From positions 248,001 through 312,000 of the forward strand of contig CAWATW010000010.1 of NCBI GenBank assembly GCA_963785075.1: DNA of 64,000 bases, read 5' to 3'. This document shows positions 27,508 through 35,476 of this stretch, in pieces. The stretch is from JAOUGY01 sp963785075 (GTDB lineage Bacteria; Actinomycetota; Acidimicrobiia; Spongiisociales; ZC4RG35). Position 1 is the first letter of the stretch. Every line of letters begins with the position of its first letter. Position numbers and translations under genes: made by a program. The notes under the pieces are model-generated. The model did not search any database, was not told the origin of the DNA, and was given only the letters and a program-made list of their open reading frames with translations.

Positions 27508-28424
27508 GCGTCACACGGGCCGACATCCGAGACGCAGCAGAGCGGATCTCGGGACTGGTGCGTCGGACTCCCGTGATGGACGTCGATCTCAACGGTGTCG
27601 CCGTGACGCTCAAGCTCGAGCTCCTTCAACACACCGGATCGTTCAAGCCGAGGGGTGCGTTCAATCGTGTGTTGGCCGCCGGAGACCTTCCAGAGGCGGG
27701 CCTGATCACAGCCTCCGGCGGGAATCACGGTGCTGCAGTCGCGTTCGTCGCGCACTCACTCGGAGTGCCCGCTGAGGTGTTCGTGGCTGAGGTGACTCCC
27801 CAGATGAAGCGCGATCGCATCGCTGCTCTCGGGGCGACCGTCGTGATCGGCGGACACCAATATCCCGACGCCCTCGAGGCGAGCCGTCACCGTGCGGCGG
27901 AGTCCGGGGCGCTGGAAGTGCACGCCTACGACCACGAGCTCACGGTGGCGGGGCAGGGAACGATGGGTCTCGAGATCGAGGACCAGGTCTCCGATGTCGA
28001 CACCGTCGTGATGTCGGTCGGAGGCGGCGGCTTCGCGGCTGGCAGCGCTGCCTGGTTCTCCGATCGCGCACAGATCATCTGCGTGGAACCTCACGGCTCC
28101 CAGGCCTACGCCGCGGCGCTCCAGGCTGGACACCCGGTCGACGTCGACATCGATTCGATGGCAGCCGATTCACTTGGTGCCCGCCGGATCGGGGCGGTGC
28201 CCTATGCCTGTTTGACCGCCGCCGGAGCCGAGTCGGTGCTGGTCGACGACCCGGCGATCCGTGCCGCGCAGCGTCATCTGTGGGATCGGTTCCGACTCGT
28301 CGTGGAACCGGGTGGAGCGGCCGCCACGGCGGCCATCCTGTCGGGCGCATTCGTTCCGGCTCCGGGCACGGTGACGGTCGTAGCCGTGTGCGGAGCGAAT
28401 GCCGACCCACTCACCGTCATGTGA
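27504..28424 (+). CDS. Threonine/serine dehydratase-like PLP enzyme
   Basis: Fold-type II PLP enzyme of 306 residues. The PLP-binding Lys lies in GSFKPRGAF, and there is an ASGGNHGAAVA loop, the phosphate-binding loop SVGGGGFAAG, and a C-terminal VEPGGAAATAAI. It would deaminate Ser or Thr to a 2-oxo acid, or racemise/dehydrate 3-hydroxy amino acids. It lacks an ACT domain, so it is a catabolic-type or single-domain member. The GTG start overlaps the exporter stop, and transcription probably continues from there. Confidence 0.85.
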   Translation: MSVTRADIRDAAERISGLVRRTPVMDVDLNGVAVTLKLELLQHTGSFKPRGAFNRVLAAGDLPEAGLITASGGNHGAAVAFVAHSLGVPAEVFVAEVTPQMKRDRIAALGATVVIGGHQYPDALEASRHRAAESGALEVHAYDHELTVAGQGTMGLEIEDQVSDVDTVVMSVGGGGFAAGSAAWFSDRAQIICVEPHGSQAYAAALQAGHPVDVDIDSMAADSLGARRIGAVPYACLTAAGAESVLVDDPAIRAAQRHLWDRFRLVVEPGGAAATAAILSGAFVPAPGTVTVVAVCGANADPLTVM

Positions 28425-28430
28425 ACGCGA

Positions 28431-28676
28431 TCACCGCTTGGCGTGGTCGATTGCCTCTCCGACGACGGCTTGCCACAGATCGATGTCGTCGCCGATCAAC
28501 TCGCCCACTCGGTCCTCGGAGAGCCTGGCGATGAGTGCACCTGTACGGTGGTCGGGCATCGCCACGAACCCGTTGCCGGCGGCGCGAACGCACGGTTGCC
28601 CCATGATGGTTCCGCGTTCGATCGCGCCCGCCGCGAGGTGCTGTTCGGCGACTTCCCAGAACAGCTCGGCGCTCAT
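28431..28676 (-). CDS. TfoX N-terminal-domain-like / YjbR-type small protein
   Basis: An 81-residue protein with the pattern AGAIERGTIMGQPCVRAAGNGFVAMPDHRTGALIARLSEDRVGELIGDD. This matches the TfoX_N fold as found in small actinobacterial proteins of unknown role. It is not a full TfoX competence regulator because the C-terminal domain is absent. The ATG overlaps the DUF2461 stop as ATGA, so the two are co-translated from the upstream promoter at 29351-29373. Confidence 0.7.
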   Translation of the reverse strand: MSAELFWEVAEQHLAAGAIERGTIMGQPCVRAAGNGFVAMPDHRTGALIARLSEDRVGELIGDDIDLWQAVVGEAIDHAKR

Positions 28677-29344
28677 GCCACGTACTCGACGAGCCAGCTG
28701 TGAACGCCGGCCGCCTTCGCCAGCTGGTCGCGGCAGAACGTGATGAAGCCCGGTCTGGAGACTCTTCCCTTTGGATCGGCGCGCCATCGGACCTGCAAGC
28801 TCTTGTGGCGGAGCAGATCTGCGCGCGGGTGATCCTCGTCGTAGGGCGCCGGAACCCGCTTGAGCACCCGGCCGACGACCTCCGCTCGTTGGTACCGAAT
28901 GAGCCTCCCGACGGCGGCGGCGAGTTCTTCCCCTTCGGTTGCGATGGCTTCGCGGACCGCCGCCATTCTCTCGCTCGGGAATGGAGCACCCACGGCGAAC
29001 CCGACCTCCTCTGCTCCGACTCTCACGTAGAGCGTTGGGGCGAGACGGCGGTCGGCGCCCTCCCAGAATCGAAACAGCAGGAAGTCTTTGTAGGGGGCAG
29101 CGGCCGGATTGAACCTGAGATCGTTGTTGATGGGGGAAATCGACTGGTTGGTTTGGGCGGCGAACTGGATTCCCTCTGAGATGGAATCCCTCAACGCCGG
29201 ACCCAGCTCGTCCACGAACGCCTTCGAACGCTCGACGATCTCCTCTCTGTAGAGCGTCGAAGCCTTCTGAAACGCATCGCGGTCGTAGGTGGGTAGTTGG
29301 CCGAGTAGCTCGAGCCCTTGGGTGCTGAATCCTGTGAAAGACAT
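28673..29344 (-). CDS. DUF2461 family protein
   Basis: A 223-residue protein with the DUF2461 signatures FQKASTLYREEIVERSKAFVDELGPAL, RFNPAAAPYKDFLLFRFWEG and YVRVGAEEVGFAVGAPFPSERM. Function is unknown. The ATG at 29344 lies 6 nt after the -10 box TAGGTT of a PafBC-like promoter, so the mRNA is probably leaderless. It is followed by the overlapping TfoX-like gene. Confidence 0.85.
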   Translation of the reverse strand: MSFTGFSTQGLELLGQLPTYDRDAFQKASTLYREEIVERSKAFVDELGPALRDSISEGIQFAAQTNQSISPINNDLRFNPAAAPYKDFLLFRFWEGADRRLAPTLYVRVGAEEVGFAVGAPFPSERMAAVREAIATEGEELAAAVGRLIRYQRAEVVGRVLKRVPAPYDEDHPRADLLRHKSLQVRWRADPKGRVSRPGFITFCRDQLAKAAGVHSWLVEYVA

Positions 29345-29350
29345 GGATCG

Positions 29351-29373
29351 AACCTATCTCTCCGGTGTGACAG
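29351..29373 (-). promoter_or_regulatory. PafBC/RecA-NDp-like promoter of the DUF2461 gene
   Basis: On the minus strand CTGTCACAC-N8-TAGGTT lies 6 nt before the ATG. The known DNA-damage promoter consensus is tTGTCRgtg-N8-TANNNT. Spacing is exact and the TGTCA core is kept. Confidence 0.55.
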
Positions 29374-29510
29374 AACGCCGACGATTGGCAGACCCACATT
29401 TCGACATGGGCATGGTCGCTCGGTGCTCGGACTTTCGATCCAAAGGCCCCTGGCGTCGGAGGTTCGGCGGCCGCATGGTGGGATGCTCTGTGTCGTAGGA
29501 AGGGAGCGTC

Positions 29511-30152
29511 ATGAAGCTATTGATCGGTGACTACTTCACCGAGATCACCGCCAACACGACCGCGGGCGAGATCACCCTGCCCGACGACTACGCCGGGAGC
29601 TGGTTCGTCCTCTTCAGCCACCCGGCTGACTTCACGCCTGTGTGCACGACGGAGTTCGTGGGATTCCAGAAGCGGTCCGAGGACTTCGCCGAGATCGGCG
29701 TGAAGCTCATCGGGCTGAGCGTCGACTCGGTGGAGGATCACAGAGCCTGGATCGCGTGGATCAAAGACAATCTGCGCGTCGGGATCGAGTTTCCGGTGAT
29801 CGACGACGAGGACCGTGCCGTGTCGATCGCACTCGGAATGTTGAGAGACGACTCGCTCGACACGGTCACAGCACGTTCGGTGGTGGTCGTCGACGACCTC
29901 GGAATCGTGCGAACGATCCTCGAATACCCCAAGGAGATCGGTCGCAACCTCGACGAGGTGTTGCGTGTCGTCAAGGCGCTGCAGTTGGTCGATGCCACCA
30001 AGATGAACACGCCTGCCAACTGGCCTCGAAACGAGCTCGTGGGTGACAAGGTGATCGTGCCTCCGAACATCTCGCTCACGGATGAGGACATCGAACGTGA
30101 CGGCATCACCGTGCTGTCGGACTGGTTCCGCTACAAGGAACAGCCCGTCTGA
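29511..30152 (+). CDS. 1-Cys peroxiredoxin (Prx6 type)
   Basis: A 213-residue peroxiredoxin that would reduce hydroperoxides. The peroxidatic Cys45 sits in PADFTPVCTTEF, and the C-terminal domain (MNTPANWPRNELVGDKVIVPP) is typical of the Prx6 branch. The TARSVVVVDDLGIVR segment holds the conserved Arg. No second resolving Cys is seen in the usual place. GGAAGGGAG 8 nt upstream supports the start. It stands alone, with a 166-bp leader shared divergently with the DUF2461 promoter. Confidence 0.93.
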   Translation: MKLLIGDYFTEITANTTAGEITLPDDYAGSWFVLFSHPADFTPVCTTEFVGFQKRSEDFAEIGVKLIGLSVDSVEDHRAWIAWIKDNLRVGIEFPVIDDEDRAVSIALGMLRDDSLDTVTARSVVVVDDLGIVRTILEYPKEIGRNLDEVLRVVKALQLVDATKMNTPANWPRNELVGDKVIVPPNISLTDEDIERDGITVLSDWFRYKEQPV

Positions 30153-30199
30153 TTCCGGGTTGAGGGAGAGCACCGCCGAATCGGCATGAGACCCGTTTC

Positions 30200-30667
30200 T
30201 CACGACCCCCGGGTCAGGTCTTTCGAGAGGTTCTCGGCCAACAGCGCATCTTCCGGTGACATCAGGAGGTGGTCGCCGTCCTGGGTCAACCACAGTCCCG
30301 GGGCGGCGTGGATCCAGCGGCGAAACGGGAGAGATCGCATCGCCTGCTTGCCGCGCCGGGAGTCGGGCCGATAGATCAGGACGGCCTCCCCGGGGGCATC
30401 GAGCCCTGCGAGCGATGCCTTGAGATCGAACGATCCGAACAGCAAAGCCAATGCGTCCGCCGGTTCGAGCGACTCCAAGTCGCTGGACAACCAATGGGCC
30501 TCGGCGGTGTCAGGGCACAGATCGAGGGTGAGTCCTGCGACATCGATGCGTTCGTGCATGCACGCGTCGCGTGCCCGCCGATCGAAGTCGAGGACCGCCG
30601 TTTCGGAGGCGGTAGTCGGCCGGCCGGCGGGCCTGCGGCGGGCAATGGGGAAGTCGAGAACGTCCAT
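30200..30667 (-). CDS. Hypothetical protein
   Basis: A 155-residue protein without a recognised family. The N-terminus is basic (MDVLDFPIARRRPAGRP). The rest is alpha/beta with VLDFDRRARDACMHERIDV and GLWLTQDGDHLLMSPEDALL. The ATG at 30667 lies 6 nt after the -10 box TACCTT of a CTGTCACAC-type promoter, which supports both its reality and this start. It is divergent from the lipoprotein at 30743. Confidence 0.6.
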   Translation of the reverse strand: MDVLDFPIARRRPAGRPTTASETAVLDFDRRARDACMHERIDVAGLTLDLCPDTAEAHWLSSDLESLEPADALALLFGSFDLKASLAGLDAPGEAVLIYRPDSRRGKQAMRSLPFRRWIHAAPGLWLTQDGDHLLMSPEDALLAENLSKDLTRGS

Positions 30668-30673
30668 GCCCAG

Positions 30674-30696
30674 AAGGTATCTCGCGGGTGTGACAG
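30674..30696 (-). promoter_or_regulatory. PafBC/RecA-NDp-like promoter of the 30200-30667 gene
   Basis: Minus strand CTGTCACAC-N8-TACCTT, 6 nt before the ATG. The first nine bases are identical to those at the DUF2461 and VOC (35920) promoters. Confidence 0.55.
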
Positions 30697-30742
30697 AAAA
30701 TGCATCCGGCCGGTACTGCAACGAGTCTGGGAGTATGTCCCG

Positions 30743-31222
30743 ATGGCGAACCACCGATTCCTCGTTGCGGTGATGCTGCTGCTGGCGGCATGTGGGACAG
30801 AGGAAGCCGGGCCGTCGTCAGCGGTGACGTCGCCGGCAATGCCAGAAACGACCATCACAACCACGTCACAAGCGGCGCCCGCATCGACGACGACCGGGGA
30901 GGAAGCCCCCGAGGCCACGAGGTGTGCCGACGTGCTGGGCGTCGAAGTCACACCGGCCGGGCAGGGCGTCTACACGTTCGACGTCACCGTCTCGTCGCCA
31001 GACATCGGCTGGGAGAAGTACGCCGATGCATGGGAGATACGCGACCCGGAAGGCAACGTCCTCGGGGTCAGAGAGCTGGCGCACCCACACGTCGACGAAC
31101 AGCCGTTCACGCGATCGCTGTCGGGCGTCGAGATCCCGCCCGATGTCCCCGCGGTCGTGGTTGCAGCCCGAGACTCAGTCGAAGGGTTCTGTGGCGTCGA
31201 GGTGACGGTCGACGTCGGCTGA
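30743..31222 (+). CDS. Predicted lipoprotein of unknown function
   Basis: A 159-residue exported lipoprotein with signal FLVAVMLLLAAC (lipobox LAAC, Cys17), a Thr/Ser/Pro-rich tether (residues about 25-55), then a compact beta-sandwich-like domain with two Cys (RCADVLGVEV and FCGVEVTVDV) that could pair. Function is unknown. The last 48 bp overlap the end of the convergent universal stress protein gene. Confidence 0.7.
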   Translation: MANHRFLVAVMLLLAACGTEEAGPSSAVTSPAMPETTITTTSQAAPASTTTGEEAPEATRCADVLGVEVTPAGQGVYTFDVTVSSPDIGWEKYADAWEIRDPEGNVLGVRELAHPHVDEQPFTRSLSGVEIPPDVPAVVVAARDSVEGFCGVEVTVDVG

Positions 31223-31735
31223 GGCAGGTCTGGCGTCCTCGCGTTGGTCGGTGGGCTCCTCCGTCCGATGTCCCGGGACCAACAGCAGCGGACACTGCGT
31301 CCGCTCCATGACCTGAGCCGACACGCTGGTCCACGCTTGTTCTGTGAACAGCCGGCGTGTGGCCCCCATCACGATCAGGTCTGCATCGACGAGCGCGGCG
31401 GTCGAGACGATGGCATCCACCGGGTCGGGGCCTTCGACGAACTTGACGTCCGGATGATGTCCACGAGACCGGAGAGCTGCGATCACCGGCTCGACGGCGC
31501 GTCGCCCTCGTTCTTCGAGATAGGTCAGCGCCTTCATCTCGGCCGTGTCCGTCTGCCAGGAGGCAGTGTCGAGGAACGAACGTCGTTCTTCATCTTCCAT
31601 GGATTCGAGGAAATGCCGAGGAACCTCGATCACCGTCATCACGGTGAGCTGCCCGGTGTCACCCAGCAGCGGTTCACACAGGTCTGAGACAGGGCCGGGC
31701 GGCAGGACCCCTGTCGTGGCGATCAGGATGTGCAC
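31175..31735 (-). CDS. Universal stress protein (UspA) family
   Basis: A single Usp domain in 186 residues: HILIATTGVLPPG at the start, DAIVSTAALVDADLIVMGATRR and QVMERTQCPLLLVPGH at the end. The usual ATP loop G-2x-G-9x-G-(S/T) is only partly kept (GATRRLFTEQAWTSVSAQV), so nucleotide binding is uncertain. A 30-residue acidic tail follows. The tail overlaps the 3' end of the convergent lipoprotein gene. Confidence 0.85.
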   Translation of the reverse strand: MHILIATTGVLPPGPVSDLCEPLLGDTGQLTVMTVIEVPRHFLESMEDEERRSFLDTASWQTDTAEMKALTYLEERGRRAVEPVIAALRSRGHHPDVKFVEGPDPVDAIVSTAALVDADLIVMGATRRLFTEQAWTSVSAQVMERTQCPLLLVPGHRTEEPTDQREDARPASADVDRHLDATEPFD

Positions 31736-31829
31736 CCGGAGAGCTTACGACTCCCGGTGCCGTACGGTGGTGTGCAGGTGACGGTGCGTGAACGCGGCCG
31801 GTACCGTCGACTCGAACGGAAGGACGGAG

Positions 31830-32339
31830 ATGGATTTCACACTCGAAGACGAAACGGTCAACCGGGTCACGTGGAAGATTCCGAACGCACTCGCACTGGT
31901 CGGATCGCGATCCGGCGAGGAGTGGAACGCGATGACCACCTCATGGATCACACAGCTGTCCATGGAGCCGGTCCTGATCGGAGTCGGCGTCGACAACAAA
32001 GCCGTGACGCATCGGCTCATCACCGACGGCGGATCGTTCACCGTGAATCTGTGGTCGTCGGAGGACACCCGGCCCTTCGTCAAGTTCTCGAAGCCGGCGA
32101 CTCGTGACGGGATGACGCTCAACGAGCGTCCCGTGGTCGAGGCGGCCACCGGCGCTCCGGTGTTCGAGGAAGCCATTGCCTGGATGGATTGCGAGGTCCG
32201 TCAGGCGATCGACTTCGGTACCCATACCCTCTTCGTCGGGGAGATCGTGGCGGCCGGGATCAACGACGACGAAACCCGACCCGCCGCCATGAGCGACACC
32301 CGGATGAAGTACGGCGGCGTCAAGCGCGGCGGGCACTGA
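31830..32339 (+). CDS. Flavin reductase-like domain protein
   Basis: A 169-residue FMN-binding split-barrel protein of the DIM6/NTAB flavin reductase family (NALALVGSRSGEEWNAMTTSWITQLSMEPVLIGVGV, then FTVNLWSSEDTRPFVKFS, and GTHTLFVGEIVAAG). It would supply reduced flavin to a monooxygenase or act as an FMN-dependent oxidoreductase. AAGGACGGAG directly precedes the ATG at 31830. The repeat cluster begins 27 bp after its stop. Confidence 0.85.
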   Translation: MDFTLEDETVNRVTWKIPNALALVGSRSGEEWNAMTTSWITQLSMEPVLIGVGVDNKAVTHRLITDGGSFTVNLWSSEDTRPFVKFSKPATRDGMTLNERPVVEAATGAPVFEEAIAWMDCEVRQAIDFGTHTLFVGEIVAAGINDDETRPAAMSDTRMKYGGVKRGGH

Positions 32340-32365
32340 GATATTCAGGCGGACTGTGATTCTCA

Positions 32366-32471
32366 GGCGGACTTTCGGCCCGGTGAGGTGACCGCCCGGA
32401 TGATGTGGGAGCGGTGGGAGGCGCCGGCCGAAACAGACGCCGGTCCGCCTGGGCTGCCGCACGCGTGGCAG
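32366..32471 (+). repeat. Structured ~106-bp repeat, copy 1
   Basis: It begins GGCGGACTTTCGGCCC and ends CACGCGTGGCAG. Nested inverted arms are GGCGGAC (32366-32372) with GTCCGCC (32443-32449), and inside them TTTCGGCC (32373-32380) with GGCCGAAA (32426-32433). The unit can therefore fold into a long hairpin. Confidence 0.8.
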
Positions 32472-32500
32472 ATCTCGCCAGAGTCACGGTTTGAGGGAAA

Positions 32501-32606
32501 GGCGGACTTTCGGCCCGCATTGTCGACCGCCCGGATGATGTGGGAGCGGTGGGAGGCGCCGGCCGAAACAGGCGCCGGTCCGCCTGGGCTGCCGCACGTG
32601 TGGCAG
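32501..32606 (+). repeat. Structured ~106-bp repeat, copy 2
   Basis: Same length and arms as copy 1, with differences in the segment just after the left arms (GCATTGTCGACC in place of GGTGAGGTGACC). It starts 135 bp after copy 1, separated by a 29-bp spacer. Confidence 0.8.
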
Positions 32607-32634
32607 GTCTCGTCGGAGTCACCGTTTGGGGGAA

Positions 32635-32714
32635 GGCGGACTTTCGGCCCGCTCGATCGACCGCCCGGATGATGTGGTGGAGGTGGGAGGCGCCGGCCGA
32701 GACAGACGCCGGTC
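32635..32714 (+). repeat. Structured repeat, copy 3 (truncated)
   Basis: It keeps the left arms and GGCCGAGAC but stops at CGCCGGTC, so the outer right arm (GTCCGCC) is lost. The sequence then switches to CTGTGATGTTCAGGCGG, which also (as CTGTGATTCTCAGGCGG) precedes copy 1. Confidence 0.75.
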
Positions 32715-32725
32715 TGTGATGTTCA

Positions 32726-32831
32726 GGCGGACTTTCGGCCCGGTGAGGTGACCGCCCGGATGATGTGGGAGCGGTGGGAGGCGCCGGCCGAAACAGGCGC
32801 CGGTCCGCCTGGGCTGCTGCACGCGTGGCAG
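32726..32831 (+). repeat. Structured ~106-bp repeat, copy 4
   Basis: Nearly identical to copy 1 over its full length, including the preceding GTGAT-TCAG junction. This suggests recent duplication of the outer copies or of the whole block. Confidence 0.8.
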
Positions 32832-32901
32832 AGTAGAACGCCGACGAAATGACGCCCGTAGGTCTGACCGAATTGAAGGTGTGTAGAGACAGGAGCATGT
32901 T

Positions 32902-33678
32902 GTGGACGCGAGAGTCGAAGGACAGGTGGCTTTGGTCACGGGCGGAAGCCGGGGCATCGGATGGGCGACGGCGTTGGAGCTGGCTCGATCCGGAGCCGAG
33001 GGTGTCGTGATCACGTCACGCAGACCGGACAACGTGGGGCAGGCGATCTCCGAGCTGGTCGAAGCTGGTGTCGCCGCCGACCGGGTTCACGGCATCGCCG
33101 CTCGGGCCGACGTGGACGAGGATGCAGATCGCGCGGTCCTCGAGACCGTCGAGCGTTTTGGAGCTTGCGACATCCTCGTGAACAACGCGGGGACCAATCC
33201 CGCCCCTGGCGGGCTGATGGATGTCGACATGGGGGCGGTCGACAAGACATGGGCCGTCAACCAACGGGCCCCACTGGTGTGGGCTCAGTCCGCCTACAGG
33301 CATTGGATGAAGGATCACGGCGGATGCATCGTCAATGTCGCGTCGGTTGGTGGAATCCGTCCGGCCCCGATCCTCGGGGCGTACAACGTTTCCAAAGCGG
33401 CACTCATCCATATGACTCATCAGATGGCGTTCGAGCTCGCGCCGACGATCCGCGTGAACGCCGTGGCGCCGGCTGTCGTGAAGACCAAGCTGTCGGAGCT
33501 GTTGTGGACGACGGATGAGGAAGGGGCGGCATCGACCCACCCCCTGAACCGGCTGGGCCAACCCGGCGAGGTGGCGCAGGCCATCACATATCTGTGCTCG
33601 GATGCCGGATCCTGGCTGACCGGCGTGGTGCTGCCCGTGGACGGCGGTGTGACCGGAGCAACCGGAAGCCTGGGTTGA
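32902..33678 (+). CDS. SDR family oxidoreductase
   Basis: A 258-residue short-chain dehydrogenase/reductase: cofactor motif TGGSRGIGWA, NNAG at about 95, catalytic Ser in NVASVGG, YNVSK holding Tyr and Lys, and C-terminal YLCSDAGSWLTGVVLPVDGG. It is classical, FabG-like, and NAD(P) preference cannot be read with confidence. The GTG start at 32902 follows AGGAG (32891-32895). It lies directly downstream of the repeat cluster. Confidence 0.93.
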   Translation: MDARVEGQVALVTGGSRGIGWATALELARSGAEGVVITSRRPDNVGQAISELVEAGVAADRVHGIAARADVDEDADRAVLETVERFGACDILVNNAGTNPAPGGLMDVDMGAVDKTWAVNQRAPLVWAQSAYRHWMKDHGGCIVNVASVGGIRPAPILGAYNVSKAALIHMTHQMAFELAPTIRVNAVAPAVVKTKLSELLWTTDEEGAASTHPLNRLGQPGEVAQAITYLCSDAGSWLTGVVLPVDGGVTGATGSLG

Positions 33679-33758
33679 TGCGACCGCCGGTCCCGCTTGC
33701 CGGTAGCGAGACGGGTGTGCATAAGGTGACCGGGTAAGCGCCAAACCTAGGGGGTCAC

Positions 33759-35426
33759 ATGCGCGTGAAACGCAAGCGTCCTGCAGCAGTCATCGTTCTT
33801 GCGATGATGGTCGTAGGGCTTCTCGGGGGAATCCCCGCAGCATCCGCTGCTCCGGGTGACTACGCCACCGTTTCGGTTGTCCACGGTATTCCAGGAACCA
33901 CCGTCGACGTCTATGTCGATGGCGAGCTCGCCCTCGACGACTTTGCTCCGGAGGAGATCGCCGGTCCGCTGGCGTTGACCGGAGAGACACACAGCGTCGA
34001 GGTCAAGTCGTCGGATGGATCTGCTTCGATCATCGGTCCCGATGACTTCGATCTGACCGGTGGCGGAAACTTCACCATCGTCGCCCATTACGACACCGAC
34101 ATGAGCCCTGTGCTCACGGCATTCCAGAACGACTACGAGCCAGTCGATACCGGTATGGCCCAGGTGGTCGTTCGGCACGTGGCCGATGCCGGCACTGTCG
34201 ACGTGATCAATGCGGCCGACGACGGCGTCCTGGTCTCCGAGCTGAGCAACGACGGCGAATCGGCATCTGTCATGGTGCCCGTGGGCTCATACGACATCGA
34301 GGTCGTGGCCACCGGAACGACCGAGCCGGCCCTCATTGCCGGAACGGTCGACCTTGCCGAGTACACGAAGTACTTCGTGTATGCGATCGGAAGCGCCGAC
34401 GACGACTCGCTCACATTGGTCGTCCAGCCGTGGTCGGGTTTCACACCTGACTCGGAGTTCAAGGCGTTGCTGTCAGGGAGCAACGAGGTGCCCGCGGTCG
34501 AGAGCGCAGGGGCCGGTCTTGCGACGTTCAGCGTCACCGAAGAAGGTACGCCCGCCATCGACTACTCGCTCTTCGTCTACGGTCTGACTGATATCGTCGG
34601 TGGTCACATTCACGTGGGCGCAAGCGACGAGAACGGCGGAGTGGCGGTCGACCTGCTCGACGGGGTCACGACACCGGTCTCCGTCAACGGTCTGCTCGTG
34701 GAGGGCAGCATCACGCCCGAAGACATCCTCGGTCTGCCCGACCAGGGCTTCGATGGGTCCTTCGCAGAGTTGGTTCGTCTGATGAGGGTCGACCCGTCGG
34801 CCCTGTACGTGAACATCCACACCGATGAGTACGCCTCGGGGGAGATTCGCGGACAGATCGAGTCGCTCGCAGTGCCGACGGAGCCGGCGTTCACCGACAC
34901 CACCGGAAACGTCCATGCCGCCAACATCGAGTTGATCGGCGCAGCCGGAATCACCCGAGGGTGCAATCCGCCCGACAACGATCAGTACTGCCCGGAGGAC
35001 TCGATCACCAGAGGCCAGATGGCTGCGTTCCTGCGTCGCGCCTTCAACTTGCCGCCGTCGTCGACGGATGCGTTCACCGACGACGACACATCGGAGTTCG
35101 AGGGTGACATCAACGCGATTGCGGCCTACGGGATCACCCAAGGCTGCAATCCGCCCGACAACGACGAGTTCTGCCCGGACGATCCGATCACTCGTGGCCA
35201 GATGGGAGCATTCCTGAAGCGGGCGTTCGGATTGGCGTCATCGAGCGCCGACCAGTTCACCGACGACGACACGTCGGTGTTCGAAGGCGACATCGATGCC
35301 ATCTTCGAGGCCGGGATCACACAAGGCTGCAACCCGCCCGACAACGATCTCTACTGCCCGGAGGATCCGGTGACGAGGGGTCAGATGGCGAGCTTCCTCG
35401 CCAGGGCGCTGGGCTGGGGTTCCTGA
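33759..35426 (+). CDS. Secreted DUF4397-CHRD protein with three SLH-like repeats
   Basis: A 555-residue secreted protein. It has a signal peptide (ending IPAASAA) and a DUF4397 region (YATVSVVHGIPGTTVDVYVDGEL...). A CHRD domain follows (FKALLSGSNEVPAVESAGAG, HIHVGASDENGGVAVDLL, LYVNIHTDEYASGEIRGQI). At the C-terminus are three SLH-like repeats with GCNPPDND.(Y/F)CP and TRGQM(A/G)AFL. The same repeat type ends the broken protease at 4850-8115. The repeats probably tether the protein to the cell surface. A terminator follows within 21 bp. Confidence 0.88.
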   Translation: MRVKRKRPAAVIVLAMMVVGLLGGIPAASAAPGDYATVSVVHGIPGTTVDVYVDGELALDDFAPEEIAGPLALTGETHSVEVKSSDGSASIIGPDDFDLTGGGNFTIVAHYDTDMSPVLTAFQNDYEPVDTGMAQVVVRHVADAGTVDVINAADDGVLVSELSNDGESASVMVPVGSYDIEVVATGTTEPALIAGTVDLAEYTKYFVYAIGSADDDSLTLVVQPWSGFTPDSEFKALLSGSNEVPAVESAGAGLATFSVTEEGTPAIDYSLFVYGLTDIVGGHIHVGASDENGGVAVDLLDGVTTPVSVNGLLVEGSITPEDILGLPDQGFDGSFAELVRLMRVDPSALYVNIHTDEYASGEIRGQIESLAVPTEPAFTDTTGNVHAANIELIGAAGITRGCNPPDNDQYCPEDSITRGQMAAFLRRAFNLPPSSTDAFTDDDTSEFEGDINAIAAYGITQGCNPPDNDEFCPDDPITRGQMGAFLKRAFGLASSSADQFTDDDTSVFEGDIDAIFEAGITQGCNPPDNDLYCPEDPVTRGQMASFLARALGWGS

Positions 35427-35446
35427 CCCCGGATCAGCGTTCGATG

Positions 35447-35476
35447 AGAAGGGCCGCCCGATCGGGCGGCCCTTCT
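35447..35476. terminator. Bidirectional intrinsic terminator
   Basis: A perfect 14-bp stem (AGAAGGGCCGCCCG with its complement, loop AT) lies between convergent genes: 20 bp after the surface-protein stop and directly abutting the VOC stop. Confidence 0.85.

Noticed and set aside
32366..32831. CRISPR array
   Set aside because: Repeats are ~106 bp with similar rather than unique spacers, the third is truncated, and there are no cas genes.
32320..32898. Minus-strand frame encoding a repetitive PAPPTAPTSSGR-type protein
   Set aside because: It is a by-product of the ~106-bp DNA repeats. It has no start signal, overlaps the flavin reductase end, and its period follows the DNA palindromes.
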